This document shows, piece after piece, positions 10,162-23,384 of a DNA stretch of 64,000 bases. The DNA comes from Persicaria tinctoria. Its lineage: Eukaryota > Streptophyta > Magnoliopsida > Caryophyllales > Polygonaceae. The stretch's first letter is position 1. Every line of letters starts with the position of its first letter. A program made the position numbers and the translations under genes. The notes beneath the pieces were generated by a model. It was not told where the DNA came from and did not search any database. It saw only the letters and a program-made list of their open reading frames with translations. The DNA is taken from the NCBI GenBank assembly GCA_037127255.1, contig JBANSL010000010.1, positions 33,004,120-33,068,119 on the forward strand, given 5' to 3'.

Positions 10162-13100
10162 TTTTTTTTTTTGAAGCAGGATAAGAATTATGAAAGACGT
10201 CGGTGACCAGGTTTCTCCCCTAGCGCGTCTGAGCGGACGAGAACCCGAAGTTCTAGATCAGTGCTGAAGCTATCATCGGCAAGGGAGCTATAAGGCATAC
10301 GTACAATCCTGTCAGCCACAACGTTCGAACCCCTGAAAATATAACGAATAGCAACATTAGAGAATGATCGGTGAAAATTCGTAGTATCAACCATCAACAA
10401 CTCAATAATCTACGGCGGGTGCCAATCCCCGAGTAGAGATTTAATAACGACTAAGCAATCGCCTTCGATAAGTAAATTATCGAGACCCATTTGGAGGGCC
10501 TTAACCACACCTATATGTAGACCCCGAGCCTCCCAAAACACTGCTGGCTAGTTAGAGCAAATGCCAGAGCCAGTGGATATTACAGTGCCATTGTGGTCCC
10601 GTATAACAAAATTGTAAGTGCCCGATTGTGTAGGTAGGCAAGAACCGTCGAAGTTTAGTTTGTAGTGGCCATATGGTGGCTTTGTCCACCCTATAGACCG
10701 AACTGCAGTCGAAAGTGGATTGACATTTCGGTTTTTGTTGTTACCTTTCAAAGGTGGCGGCGTAATCAATTGACTGTCCTCCAGAGAGGCCGACCTAGTC
10801 TTCCAAGTAGTATAATTGGTTTGGTAAAAAACTATAATCGATTGAACATATATATTGTTTATGTGTTGGAACGTCAGCTGATTGCGAAAATACCATATCG
10901 GCATATCGCCCACCAAGCTGTCACTAACCTGGCAAACTCTGCTTTCCCCATTTCAGAGTAGATATTGTTAAGCAGTAAATTAGGCCTAGCATAAGTATAA
11001 CCGTTCGGGGGTTTCGGAAGTTTGATGCCCGCTTCCGAAATGACCCGTCTAGTCAGTGCGCAATCAAGTAGCAGGTGAGCGGTAGACTCCTGTGTAGAGT
11101 TACAGAAATGACATCCAGATGGTACCGACACATGAGACCATTGAAATCTGTCGGATGTTGGTAGCCCATCCCTTGCGATTTTCCAAATGAAATGCCGAAT
11201 TTTGTATGGAATGTCTAGCTTCCAAATCCACTGACAGTCAAACTACGGGTCGCCAGTGTGTTGATTGCTAAGTTTTACTGCCGAAGCGGTGGAGAACCAT
11301 CCATTTCTACTTTGTCCCCAGAACTGACGGTCTTGAAATTGATGTTGCGGTAAATGCGTGGATACAATTTTTTCTATGGTAGCTTGATCCAGTAGACCGT
11401 GTAGATTTGTATTGAGTTTTCCAACATCCCACTTATTACCGGACTTTATGAAGTGATCAACCATCCAGATCAACTCTTGATCTTCCGATTGTCGTATAAC
11501 AGCCTTTATAAGAGGGGTATTTAGCACCCAGTTATCTTCCCAGAAGCTAACCGATTGTCCATTTCCGATTGACCAGTTGAGGCCCATTATGAAATCCGTT
11601 CTGAGGTTCATAAGTTTTGCCCATTGTCAGGATGTGTTCCCTTTTTTAACATACTTAAGTAGAGTTTCATTTTTTAGATATTTATAGCCGTAATCAATCA
11701 CACCCAGATATTATTTGGTTGAGATATAGTTTTCCACAGTAGTTTCATCTGCAGTGCGATGTTCATCGTCTTAGCTTTGTGTATTCCTAGGCCCCAGCTA
11801 ATTAGCGGTGTGTACTTTACTTGTTTGTTCCAAAAGAACTGTCTGTTGATTTTGTCTAACTCATGCAGAATTGACGAAGGCAGCATAAAGGCTTGCATAA
11901 TATAAAGGGGTTGGGTGCTTAAGTTGTACATGATCAGAACTTTTCTGCCTTCTGCGAAGAGAGAGGAAGCTTTCCATTTTGACAATTGATGTTTGGTTTT
12001 CACAATGATCTGAGCGAAAGTATCTGGATTAACCCTACCATTTATGATCGGCCAACCCAGATATTTTTCCAAGTTGTTTGATTGGGGGATAACCAGAGTT
12101 GTTGTTACAGTGTGGATGGCAGTCTGTGAAGTATTTGGAGATAGTTGGACGCTCGATTTATGTAGGTTTACTTTTTGTCCCGAGATGTAACAGAATCCCA
12201 TGTCCTTTTTTATAGCCGAGTTTTGGTCAAGTGTTCTGGCTAGAACCTCTACTGTTAGAATAAAGAGGAAGGGAGATAAAGGACCCCCCTGTCTCAATCC
12301 CCTGGAAGGAATGAAAGGAGTGGAGGGTTTGTCGTTTACAAGCACTGAGTACGAGACTGTTTGTACACATTCCTTGCTCCAAAGGATAAACTTGTTTGAA
12401 AAGCCAAAATGAGTGAGGGCCGCGAAGAGGAAGGTCCATTCAACCCTGTCATACGCTTTTTCCATATCTAGTTTAACAACTATGTATCCTTCTTTGGCCT
12501 TGGAGGTTCTGAAGGAGTGGAATATTTCGTGGGCGATAAGGATGTTGTCCTGAATGGACCTTCTTTTTGTAAAGGCACTCTGTAGTGGATGAATACGACT
12601 ATAAGAGTATCAAACAGGTTGGATAATCTAGCAGTTAGGATTTTCGAAATAATCTTATAAACTATAGAGTAGAGGCTCATAGGCCTGAACTGATTATATG
12701 TCTGGGGTTGTCCCGCTTTTGTATTAGAGTTATAAACGTGTGATTGACTTGTCGTAGCATCTTCCCATTGGAGAAAAAAAGCCTTTACCGCTTAAGTAAC
12801 CGAGGGTCCAACAATATTCCAGTATGTTTGGTAGAAACCGCCTGACATTCCATCAGGGTCGGGCGCTTTGTCAGGTTTGATAGAGAATAGGGCACATTTG
12901 ATTTCATAGTTTATGACTGGTGCTGTTAACATATCATTTTGTTGTGGGCTGATTTCATTATCAATGACTGTCAGGTCTGACTCAAAGTCCATGTTATGAT
13001 TGTAAGAAGACCGGAATCGTTCGGTGAAGCTACTGGCATGGCGAACTCATTTCTAATTAGGGCGTAGTCCGATAGGTTGATGCCTGAATCCGTTGTAAGG

Positions 13101-14170
13101 AACTTGATCATTTTACGCCCCCGTTTAGCCGATGAGACTCGGTGGAAATATGTCGAATTTGTATCATTAAGTCTTATATGTTTGACCTTGGCTCTTTGAC
13201 TCCAGTAACGGCGTTGAAAATCAAGAATCCTTTCTCTTTTGTTTAATAATCTCTTATGCAGAGCGTAGTTTGTTTGGTTGTTGTTGGTGATCAAATCATT
13301 ATGTATTGACATAATCTTGTTATCAACTTCAAACATTTGTTTATGAATGTTGTGAAATGTTTTCTTGTGCCACTTTTTAGCCAAGATTTTAAGCAAAGAA
13401 GTTTTCTTGACCAGTTTGAACATCAGGGAACCTACTGGGTTGAGTCTCTAAGCTTGTTTAACAATGTTTGAAAAATCAGATTTCGTCGTCCAAGCCAATT
13501 CAAAATGGAAGGGTTTCTTATTATCATGCATTGGTGAACGAAAGTCGATTGTGATCGGCGCATGGTCAGACATAGTGAAAGGGTGGATCTTAGCCCGAAT
13601 GCCATCGAAAATAGAAATAACCTCGTTCTGTGCTAGCAACTGGTCGAGTTTAGCGTAAAAGTTATTTGGTAAACCAATTTTTCTTTTCTGCCAGGTATAT
13701 GATCCACCGTAGGTAGGAATCTCCAGTAGTGCAAGTGAGTTTTTGATCTCTTGTAACCGAATAAAGCGTCTGTGTCCTGGGATGATGCCCCCTAATTTAT
13801 CATCAGGTATCGCAATTTCGTTTAGATCACCTAATAAGTAGTAAGGTTTTTGAATAGTTGTTGCATATTGTACAAAAAATTCCCAGAAAGCATCCTTAGA
13901 GTTATAGTTCGGGGGAGCATAAACAACAAGAAAGGATATTGTTTTATTATTCCTCCGGTCGACATAGTCGAAATGACTTATTCTGTGATGAACCGCAACA
14001 AGAGTGATTTTGCCCTCGATCCGAACTCGGAAGATCTTTCCAAAGCAAACAAATTCCCCCGGAGAAGCCAGTTGCAGGGTCAAAGGCAATATTGTTGAAA
14101 CCACATTTTTTCCAAACATTTTCGTGAGGTATTTTATTTTTTTTCGTCTCAAGCAATGCCAGAACATTAA
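10162..14170 (-). pseudogene. LINE: endonuclease, RT and RNase H, heavily mutated, catalytic box deleted
   Basis: On the minus strand, from 14170 down: an apurinic-type endonuclease (SGGICLLW, GDLNEI, SDHAPITIDF), a coiled linker, RT (PDKAPDPDGMSGGFYQ, MEKAYDRVEW, SRGLRQGGPLSPFLF), the post-RT region (YLGWPIINGRV, INRQFFWNK), a zinc-binding-like segment (CHFCNSTQESTAHLLLDC) and RNase H (KLNFDGSCLPTQ). A poly(T) run at 10162-10173 marks the poly(A) tail. Around 12192 the sequence jumps from KKDMGF to CYISGQKVN; the related LINE at 25.5-33.7 kb carries the FADD active-site strand there, so it is deleted. Many further frameshifts are present. The 5' end is truncated just inside the endonuclease. 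Confidence 0.92.
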
Positions 14171-15240
14171 TGTAATTGTTTCGGCAAAAAAGTTATGTAT
14201 CAGTCCAGAAGTTCCTTCTCTTAATCCCCCGGCAATTCCAAGAGTATATATTCATGGAAACCCTATTTTATTTGTACCCGTTTGTACACTACTTACATTG
14301 TTTTGGTGAGCCAAATGAAACTTGGTGTGCAATGTTGTATGTAATAACCGGAAGTTACATGATGTTTGAAACTTTACTATGTGTTGAACATTAATTTGTA
14401 AGAGCTTAAGACACGTAATGCCTTTGTGGTTCCCATTATGTTTATTTGTATAAGAAACGGTGTGTGTTTGTCTTTAATGAGTGTAGATCTGTACATTGAT
14501 TGGCCATCCTGATTGAATGTAAATAAACACCTTGGAGAGAAGAAGAACCATATGCCAAACGAAACTTTGGAAAGTGCATGTTATAATGCACATATAGAGA
14601 CTAATCAATCTGTAAGCACGGGTTGTGTAGTTAATATGAGGTTCGAACTTATGAGTAAAAACAAATAAATCTCATTGAGTATAATTAATATGAATCCTGT
14701 ATAACCAATATTTATGATTTTTATGATCGGAGCGCAAGTCCAACATAAAGTGAGGTCGGCCATAGAGTTTTAATGTAATTGATTGGAAGAAATTACCTAG
14801 TAAGGAACCACACATGATCGATGGAGTAATATAAAACGTGAGACTAGCAAACCAACTGAGTTTTTCTTTATGAATCATATGAGCCTTGTGGGGCTTAAGA
14901 ACATGAATAGAATGTGTTCTATGATCAGCCTTGTAAGGCTTATCTGAGGTTCAGAACTTATTTTGTACTTTTGAAGGCCAAGGACTGGAATAGAAGGAAA
15001 GTTAATCAGGCGACACCGGCTCCCACAGGCGAACGGGACAACAACAAAGCACACTGCAGCAACCCACCACCAAAACCATCCTATTGGAGGTAAAAAGGCT
15101 CCCAACTAGCCGATCCTGCACACAGAAACCAAACAAAAGCAGCGAGGTATAGCAAAGGCGAAAAAATAGATTCTAAAATTAAGAATGCACACGGAATTGT
15201 ACAAAATGAAGGCATATATATAGCACCAGGGCAGAATGCC
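14171..15240. other. Intergenic DNA, no recognised feature
   Basis: AT-rich sequence with short ORFs in both strands that resemble nothing I know. No terminal repeats or RNA genes are seen. Confidence 0.4.
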
Positions 15241-15960
15241 TTAGCATGGCAAGCTCAACATCGAAGGAGGAGCACAAGTGCTCTATCCTCCCGGGTGGCT
15301 GACGGGGATAGGACAAGCTTCACAAGCTCCACCAACGGAGCGAAGAACAGTAGACACTTAACAGCAGACCCAAAATAAAGGACCACAGGCTGACCGAAGT
15401 AAAAACAACGATCTAAACAACCCAAAAAATTAACATGTTGTGCTATCATAAGGAAATACGTTTTGCGCTTCTTCAGAAGGAAGGAAGTCGAGTCATCACC
15501 ATGGTTGTGCCCATCGCTCCCCTCCGGGTTGGTTGCACCCCCAAGAGATCCAATGTCAAGCAAGGCTACCCCGCGAGACATAGAGCGCGAGGACGCAGTG
15601 GAACGTCGAGTCTGCAGAGAATCCACAGATCGAGTTCAAGTAGGTGAAACATTGACATTGTCCTCAGGTTCCTGGATTTGTTGGCCATCAATCTCCATCA
15701 TTGGAGCGATCTCAGTCTGGGGGGGGGGGGGGGGGGCATCACAACTGGTTAGGAAACAGTAGGCAAAACCTTGGGATCAGACTTGCTAGTCCAGCCCAGC
15801 ATCTCATCATCAAAAGGCGGAAGCTCAGCCTTGGTAGTGAGTGGGAGGAGTCACACCATTAGGCACTGTCGTAGCCACAATCGGAGAGCTAATATGAGAG
15901 GTGGGAGGAGCCGCCGACAGAAAATTCACCAAAACCGAGCCCAACCCAGACATGTAAGGC
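15241..15960. other. Unassigned repeat-like segment with an 18-base poly(G) tract
   Basis: A less AT-rich stretch with overlapping ORFs on both strands (minus 15255-15626, plus 15463-15762, plus 15771-16142). None matches a family I recognise; the minus-strand reading near its end (SATREDRALVLLLRC) has the feel of a decayed retroelement flank. The homopolymer G run at 15719-15736 interrupts one ORF and argues against coding. Confidence 0.35.
15719..15736 (+). repeat. Poly(G) tract, 18 bases
   Basis: Eighteen consecutive G residues, unusual in AT-rich plant DNA and a possible G-quadruplex or polymerase-slippage site. Confidence 0.9.
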
Positions 15961-16554
15961 TTGGATCCTTATATAAAGTTTTTTTTTTAGATTCAAATAT
16001 ACTTTTAAATGATTTTTTTGGGTCGAATATACTTTTAAATATTGATGAAACCTTAGAGGTGGATTTTGGAAGGCGTAGTAGGGATCGTACAATTTTGGTA
16101 GCTAAGATGAGATGGGAATGCAATCTCCCTCCCTTTTTCTAGGTTTTATTTGAGTGTTGGGATTATTTTTCATAACATTGATTGATTAAATTATTTTTAA
16201 ATGAAAGATTGATGTAGTCAAAAATAATAGTACAAACAATAAGCATAAATCAACATTAATAGTAACTTTAAAAATTACTAAAATTACTAAAATATTTTAT
16301 ATTAAATCAATTGTAATATACGACAATTTCTTACTAATTTTTTGACATTTAAATTGGAAGTTCGAAAATTAATAAGTAATAACATAGTGTCAATCCTCAT
16401 TAAATTCTTAAATGTGCGTTTATATTAAAAAATTCTAATATTTATTAGAAAATGGATGAGGAAATTAATCATAAAATTTGTATTGATTTTTTAAAACTAA
16501 ATTTAGGCATTTTTTAAAAGGGTTGAAGGAGCTGACTCTTTCTCAAGCCGATAA

Positions 16555-18215
16555 TTAAGGAGGTTCTCTTAAAATCGGTGGCGCATGCGATTCTAATGTA
16601 TATGATGTCCTATTTTCTGCTGCCCAATTATCTCTGCAAGGAATTGGAAGAAATCTTGTGCAATTTTTGGTGGGGAGAGAGTCAAGACAATTGGAAGATC
16701 CACTTGTTATCGTGGAAGAGATTGTGGTTATCGAAAGAGTGAGGGGGGTGGGGTTTAGAGACATGGAGGCTTTTAATTTTGCACTTCTTGCCAAGCTTGG
16801 TTGGAGAAATATGCATGAACCGGATGCATTTCTCACCCGACTACTTAAAGCTAGATACTTTTCAAGGTGCTCGTTCCGAGAGGCGGTCTTAGGGTGTAAC
16901 CCTAGCTATGCCTAGAGGAGTATACTTTGAGCTAGGGAAGTGATTGAAGGGGGTTCATATTGGGTGGTGGACTAGTGGGTAATGGTTTTGAGTTGGAAGC
17001 ATGGCGTGACCGATGGATCCCAAGGGCTCTTTTAAGGTCATTGCTAACCCACTTCGTCGAGACGCATCCACACGAGTCATCGACTTCATAGATTGGAGTA
17101 GGGGCTACTGGGACGAGGGTTGCGGTTCGAGAGCGGCATTCATCCCTTGTGATGCTGAGGAAATATTGAAAATTCACTTGATCAGTCATGAAACTCATGA
17201 TACACCCGACTCTCTTGCTTGGTTTCATACGAAAGATGGTAATTTCATGGTCAAATCTGCCTATCACTCAATCATGGACAAACACTTCCAGGATTGGGGA
17301 GGAGAGGGCTGCTCCAATGTGAAGGGACATGGGTAGGTTTGGCGGGAGATTTGGATGCTGAAAGCGGTTCCTCGGGTGAAAAACTTTGTATGGCGAGCCT
17401 ATCGGGGGATCATACCGTGCAAGAAGGCTCTTTGGGACAAGAAAATCACATAGGATCGATGGTGTGTAGTATGCGCGAAAGATGACTATGTTGCATGCTC
17501 TATTTGAATGCCGATGGGGGAGAGAGACCCGGGGGATGATTCTGGAGTTGAAAAGGCTTGGTAAAGGTACGAGGGACGACCAACAGTGGTTTGAAAGAGC
17601 AATTGGGCTTAAGGATGAGGGGTTGAAGGAGCTATGAGCGAACATTGTGGTTGGAATGTGGTACACAAGGAATCGGCACCTGTTCGAAGGAGCTTCTATC
17701 GAGCCATGCACGGGGATTGAGGAGGCTCGGGAGAAATGCCAATCATGGGCCAAGGGCCGGGGGTATTCACTTAATTGGAGGGTCCAATAGAGTCAGAGAG
17801 GGGGTATGTCCGATGGTCGCTCCCCAAAGATAGCTTTGTAAAGGTCAACCGTAATGTTGCCGTTTCTTCAGAGAATGGGTGCGGGATAGGGATTGTTGCG
17901 AGGGATGCGTTCGGTGTAATGAGGTGGGCTAAGGGAAGGAGGATTCAACATGGAACCAAGCAACTTGTTCTGAAGCTAAGGAGGTGATCTAGGCACTCCA
18001 AGCTACCAAAGATGATGGTATGAGGTATTTGGTGGTAGAAATTGATTGCCTCCAAATAGTTCGGCAACTTCGCAGGGGATTGTCGTTGAGAGGGGTCGTC
18101 TGGATACTCTAATGGAAGGCACAACGTCTGATCATGGACTTCTGCTGTGTGTGGCGTCATGTGAAAAGAGAGGGCAAATAGGCTGCTCACTTCTTGGCAC
18201 ATTCTCGACCGGCTA
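16555..18215 (+). pseudogene. Degenerate LINE fragment (post-RT region to RNase H)
   Basis: The plus strand keeps scattered pieces of a plant LINE ORF2 tail: GVGFRDMEAFNFALLAKLGW with SYA at about 16745-16915, a WRDRWIP-like segment near 17000, a KSAYHS segment at about 17250, and an RNase H start with FVKVNRNVAVS at about 17830. They are in different frames, separated by stops. The sequence type is nearer to the LINE at 34.6-39.9 kb than to the others. A T-run at about 18225-18238 follows. Non-functional. Confidence 0.75.
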
Positions 18216-18238
18216 CTGCTGTACTTTTTTTTTTTTTG

Positions 18239-19243
18239 ATAAGGTAATAATTCGAGTTCAGACAAACCTGAAACTTGAGAGGCCGACAAGTCGGCAAACG
18301 GGTGAACCGTCAAACATACAATAAAACTGAAAATACACACACAAAAAAAAAAGTGCATTCACCAAGTAACATGCCGTCGAAAACAAATGAGTCTAAGCCG
18401 AACTAAAACCGTAGAGTTGAGGACGCTGACGAAGAACGAAGTCAAGCACCAATCGCAAGTTAGCGATACTTAATGAACTTCCAAATGCTTTGTTTGACAT
18501 TATATTTAAAGATATGATGATCACGTAATAAAAGGGTCTTTTCATATAAAAAAAATTTAGGCATTTTTTTTTTTGGTTGGAATTTTTTTTTTAAGGCATT
18601 TTAGATATTATGAAGTACATTTAATTTCCGCGCCATTGGCGCTTAACTTAATGTTAAAACAATTAAAGCTCGTAATGCTCGCAATTTAATTTATATTATC
18701 AATTATTCCTACAAACCCATAGATTTTGATAAAACGACAAACCTCCCGTAAATCAAACGGTAATTTTTAAAAAATCAAAATCAAGAGTGTTGAAAATGTA
18801 AACAATAAATCATAAAAATAAAAAATTACCAAGATTAATATCATATAAATGGAACCCGGATAACTAAAGACGGAACACATGCAAACATGGTAGTCTCTCG
18901 ATAAACATAGTTGCAACAACAAAATTAATAAAAACACATTCAAATCAATATCAAGAACAAATATTTCATAGATGAAATGATGAGAAGACATGAAAATCTT
19001 ACGAAAAAGTGAATCCATGAATCAAGTAAATCAAAACCTCTTATAGATATAATTTAGGTTAAAGTACAACTAACATTGTCAGGGATTCAGGGTAGTATTT
19101 ATAAGCTAGTTAGGAGGGCAAAAGTAACCTAGTTATTTATGCAACGATGAATGAAACCTTTTGAGCATCATTCATCCCCTTTACCGAAATCCATTTATGG
19201 TTAGTTCGAATTGCATCAGACAAGTCAATGTGTGACTATAAAA
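18239..19243. other. Intergenic AT-rich DNA
   Basis: No genes seen. The start (GATAAGGTAATAATTCG after a T-run) resembles the generic 3' border of minus-strand plant retroelements, but no coding remains support it. Confidence 0.35.
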
Positions 19244-19251
19244 ACTACTTC

Positions 19252-20277
19252 CAGGCCCGTGCATAAGCATGTTCAGGTGGTTCGATCGAACAGGACCCCA
19301 AATTTTTAGGGCCAATTATATTATTTTTCACTACCCTGTATTAATATATAAATAACTTTCTTCCCTAATTATCCGTTAAAGACCAATTAGCCTAGCAGAA
19401 ACATTGTGCGTGTCCCATGTTCGAATCCCAACAACTGATGGTTTGGTCTCTTTTGGTGTATTTTTTTTATATGGCATTTTTTTTGCTCTTTCCTTTCATT
19501 TATTTTTATTTTTACATTTGATGCGAAAATAAAAGGTACTAGGCATTTTTTGAATATTCAATTAGTCACCTAGGCCATTAGTTAATTTAATTAGTTTTGC
19601 CCTAGCCCCTTCCCAATTGGGTGGGTTGGTCAATGGCCAACCGTTTGACCATTGACCGGTCAACGGTTGACCGTTGACCAACCCATTTTGATGCCAACTT
19701 TTTTTTTTTTTTTTTTGATGCCAACTTTTTTTTGATGCCAACTTTTTTTTTAGTGATGCCATATTTTACCGTTTTGATGCCAAAATTTTACTATATTTTA
19801 TTTTCACTTTGATGCCACTTTTTTATGTCATTTTTTTGATAATATTTTTTTTTACCGTGATGCCAGATTTTTGATGATATTTTTTCAAAGTAGTATTTTT
19901 GATGACATTTTTTTCTTTAATGTGATACAAATTTTTCAAAATGGCATCAATGGTCAACGTGACATTAGAGTAAACAAAAAATGTCATCAAAGTTTAAAAA
20001 AAGTGTCATCCAATAATTTAATTAGAAAAGTGGCATCAGAGTCAAAATAAAATGTAATAAAATTTTGGCATCAAAACGGTAAAATATGACATCACAAAAA
20101 ATGTCATCAATGTTTTAAAAAAGTGGCATTAAAAAAAAAGTCATCCAATCATTTCATTAGAAAAGTGACAATAAGGTAACAATATTTTGATTCCACGTTT
20201 TAAGCTCTTATGCCATCAATTATATAAAATTGTCACCACAAAATGTTGGCATCAAAACGGTAAAATATGGCATCACT

Positions 20278-20308
<31 letters not shown>

Positions 20309-20875
20309 GGCATCAAAATGGGTTGGCCGTTGACCGGTCAAGAGGGCTAAGCAAGCTAAAAAAACAATTAATGGGCTAAGCATACTAAAAAAACAATTAA
20401 TGGGCCTATCTAGCTAACCAAATATGCTAAAAGGGCTTTTTCACCAAATTCCCTCTATTTTATAAGACTAACTATTTTTCCTTTTTGACATTTGTAAAGC
20501 CCACTTTTTAAAAATAAATTTATTTAAATTTTATAAATGGAATAACAAAAATATATATATAAAAAGTAAAAAATATACCCTATTTTTTTAGAACCTCCGA
20601 AATCCCTATAGAAATCCCTATAGAGAAAAAAGTGTTTGAAGGCATTTTATGTTGTTCTTATTCTTAAAAATTTTGATTATTTTATTTTTAAATTGATAAA
20701 TATAGCAATATTTTAATATAGTAAATATAATTATAAAATCAACATTTTCCCATCAAATAATAATCAATTAATCAATATGATCGATTTTAGTTTATGAACC
20801 GACCCTTAAAATAATTGACACGATCCTGCTAATTATTTTTAGCACAGGGCCCCTAAAATGATCCGCACGGCCGTG
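19252..20875. mobile_element. Non-autonomous hAT element carrying a foldback repeat
   Basis: The ends read CAGGCCCGTGCAT (19252) and, inverted, CACGGCCGTGCGGAT (ending 20875). They are flanked by 8-bp duplications ACTACTTC (19244-19251) and ACTACATC (20876-20883), 7 of 8 identical, the size expected for hAT transposition. No transposase is present. The middle (about 19530-20340) is occupied by an inverted-repeat sequence found again at 47.9-49.1 kb, which is either part of this element or a nested insertion. Confidence 0.65.
19530..20340. repeat. Foldback repeat built from GATGCCA / TGGCATCA units
   Basis: The left side (about 19620-19920) has a GTTGACC-rich palindromic segment followed by spaced GATGCCA units. 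The right side (about 19935-20340) has TGGCATCA units and then the same GTTGACC-rich segment inverted. The arms are separated by A- and T-rich runs. The left edge matches, in reverse, the edge of the copy at about 49080. No ORF of note. Confidence 0.75.
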
Positions 20876-20883
20876 ACTACATC

Positions 20884-22130
20884 AATGTGGGAATATTCGA
20901 AGTCAACATAATTAGAAAAACTTTTATAATCAAAAACAAAAGATTTGAATAACTTGCTATTTGAGATTCATGGCGAAGACACTGAGATGCAAAAAAATAA
21001 CACATATAGAAGGCCAAGCTGATAATTTTCCACTCAAAGAAGGAACGTAACTGAATATCAAGTAAGCAAGGCAGATTAACCAAACTCGAAAATTAGATGA
21101 GCGGAATTAAGGGAATTATGGGCAAAGTCGGTGATATCATATAGAACTAATAGAAGGTTTAATATCTCTTAAGGACAGTTTGTATCCCCCAAAAAAAAAT
21201 TTATAAAGAAAGAGAATATATCTAACTAGTACTTTTCCCGAACCTTATTCGGGTGTTTTCATAATATTTTCGATCGAGTTTGACATATTAAGTACAAAAT
21301 ATTCGACACGTCAAATTAAATCGGGATGTGATGGAGATTTGACTCGGGTCCTAGTTCTAGCCACATTTTCCTTCCCTTTGAAATAACCAAGTGAGCTATG
21401 CGGAATTTCTGATTCAATCTACATTCTGTTTCTAATTATCACAAAAGTTCCACTATACACACACAAAAAAAAAATTATATACATATTTTTTTATTTTATA
21501 TATATTGCTTTTCACAAAAGTTCCCCTGCAGTTATTACAAAACCCCACCGCAATAAATTTGTAGGTTTTTATATTCATAATGTATTAGATATTAAAAAAT
21601 GTGTTTCATGGCCATTAACTATTTCACACCATTGATGTGAAACGTGTTGAGATAAAACTATGGATTCATCATTGTGATGGTTTTAAGGTGCGGCAGCCGG
21701 CATGTTACCATGGGAGTCCATATATTCCAAATGTAATCCAACGACAACAAATTTGTAGGTTTTTATATTCATAATGTATTAGATATTAAAAAATGCGTTT
21801 CATGGCCATTAAATATTTCACACCATTGTTGTGAAACGTGCTGAGATAAATCGATCGATTCATAATTATGTTTCATCCATATCTAATTGAATTGAATGTA
21901 TATGTCTGTAACTATTTACATGCAGTTCACTTCAAAATATAATTAGTTTATTATAAAATAATAAACCGACATAATATCATAAGCATAAACTTAAATTGTA
22001 TCAGTGTAACCGGTTATCATATTATTCATAATATAACCTTTTAAAAAATAGGAAACTAAATTTATAATTTCCCACAATTTAACCCCAAGTAAAAGTTGCT
22101 AAAAAAAACCTAACTAAACCTAGACTCGAT
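20884..22130. other. Intergenic DNA with one short tandem duplication
   Basis: AT-rich sequence without recognised genes. It contains the two direct copies described at 21555-21850. Confidence 0.45.
21555..21850 (+). repeat. Direct duplication, 194-bp spacing
   Basis: About 100 bp beginning GTAGGTTTTTATATTC occurs at 21561 and again at 21755, with only a few differences. Each copy ends in a segment containing TGTGAAACGTG. Confidence 0.85.
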
Positions 22131-22400
22131 CATGTGCCGCCCATAGCGTCGAATTCGTCGACCAAGTCTCCTCCTTTGTCTCCAATCTCACCTTCTACAT
22201 TGTCAATCAGATGGTTGTGGCCTTCCATGAGTTGGATCCAGGCGGCATCTTCTTGCCCTGTTCACTCTCTCTCCATGTACAGTGTTCACTACTCCCCCTC
22301 ATTCTTAAGCTATCACCCTTTTAACTCTCCGAGGTCGACTGTCAAAGATGTGGCTCGCCTCCTTGCCTCCCCATCTTGCAAAGAATAAGATGGACAAAGG
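22131..22400 (+). other. GC-richer segment with possible ancient coding content, unidentified
   Basis: This island is clearly less AT-rich than its surroundings. One frame gives an 84-codon ORF that is serine/proline-rich; another gives a more protein-like reading (EFVDQVSSFVSNLTFY). I do not recognise either. It may be an exon remnant of a host gene. Confidence 0.25.
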
Positions 22401-23384
22401 GTTTCGTCGGGGCCAAGTCTGTCACAACCTACCTAGACCAGCAAGAGATTGAAAACCACTTTAACATTATAGACCGATGAGCTTCTTAAGATCAATAAAT
22501 GACAAATTATACACACCATAATCTATCTATATATAGTATTCTTCATGATAGACCAAACTAAAAATCACGGTTAAGAAAACATATATATAATTTATAAAGG
22601 GGACAAGATACTCATGTCCGATTACAAACATATAAAAATCATGGCATTCACAAACTGATTTGATCCCTACACTAAGCATCTACAACATTTATAAATTGCT
22701 AAATAGAAAAATCAAAGCCTCACCTTCCAGCGGATGCCATTCAACATCGGTAGCTAAAAATTATGGCTCATCGACTCCGAACATTCCATGATGCAGAAAA
22801 ACTCAAATTCCTCAATACCTATATTTATTAAGGTGGAAGAAACATTAAAGTGGGAATTGTAAGGTTGTGAAACTGTTGTGCAGTAAATGTTACGAAACTC
22901 CTAATTTTGTGTTGATTGAAACTCCTAATCCCACTAAATGCGCCTAATCATAGGGAATTTTGTTGATTGAAACTCCCAGATTCAATATTTTATATGCTGC
23001 CATTAAAATCAAAGTGTAAACATTTATCTAAGCTAAAGCATATTATCCATGACTAACCTCTACAACCCAGTTGCTCTTTGATGATTGTTTTTGGGGGCTA
23101 CTCAGCCTGCTGAATTAGCATAATAGGAACAATATCTAGGTTAGGTTAATTTGGCATCTCAATCCAAGAGGTCATTTGTGAGATTCAGACACATCAGACA
23201 TGGAAAATGAATCAAACAATTCATACTACAGAGGAACATGAAGCTATATAGTTTATTAAAAAATTGCACATCATAGTGTAAATTGAATCCCGTAACTATG
23301 ATGCAATTTCAAGAGTTTGGTAATTAAAACATATCTTGAGTGACATTCAACTTTGTATAAATCATAGCACGTCATTTTGCTCAC
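22401..23384. other. Intergenic or intronic DNA next to the enolase fragment
   Basis: AT-rich with no recognised exons, although it lies downstream of the minus-strand enolase exons, where further exons would be expected. The absence suggests the gene copy is truncated. Confidence 0.4.

Noticed and set aside
19380..19430. SINE head with box A/box B-like sequence
   Set aside because: GTTCGAATCCC is present but box A is poor, there is no poly(A)-ended unit and it lies within the hAT outline.
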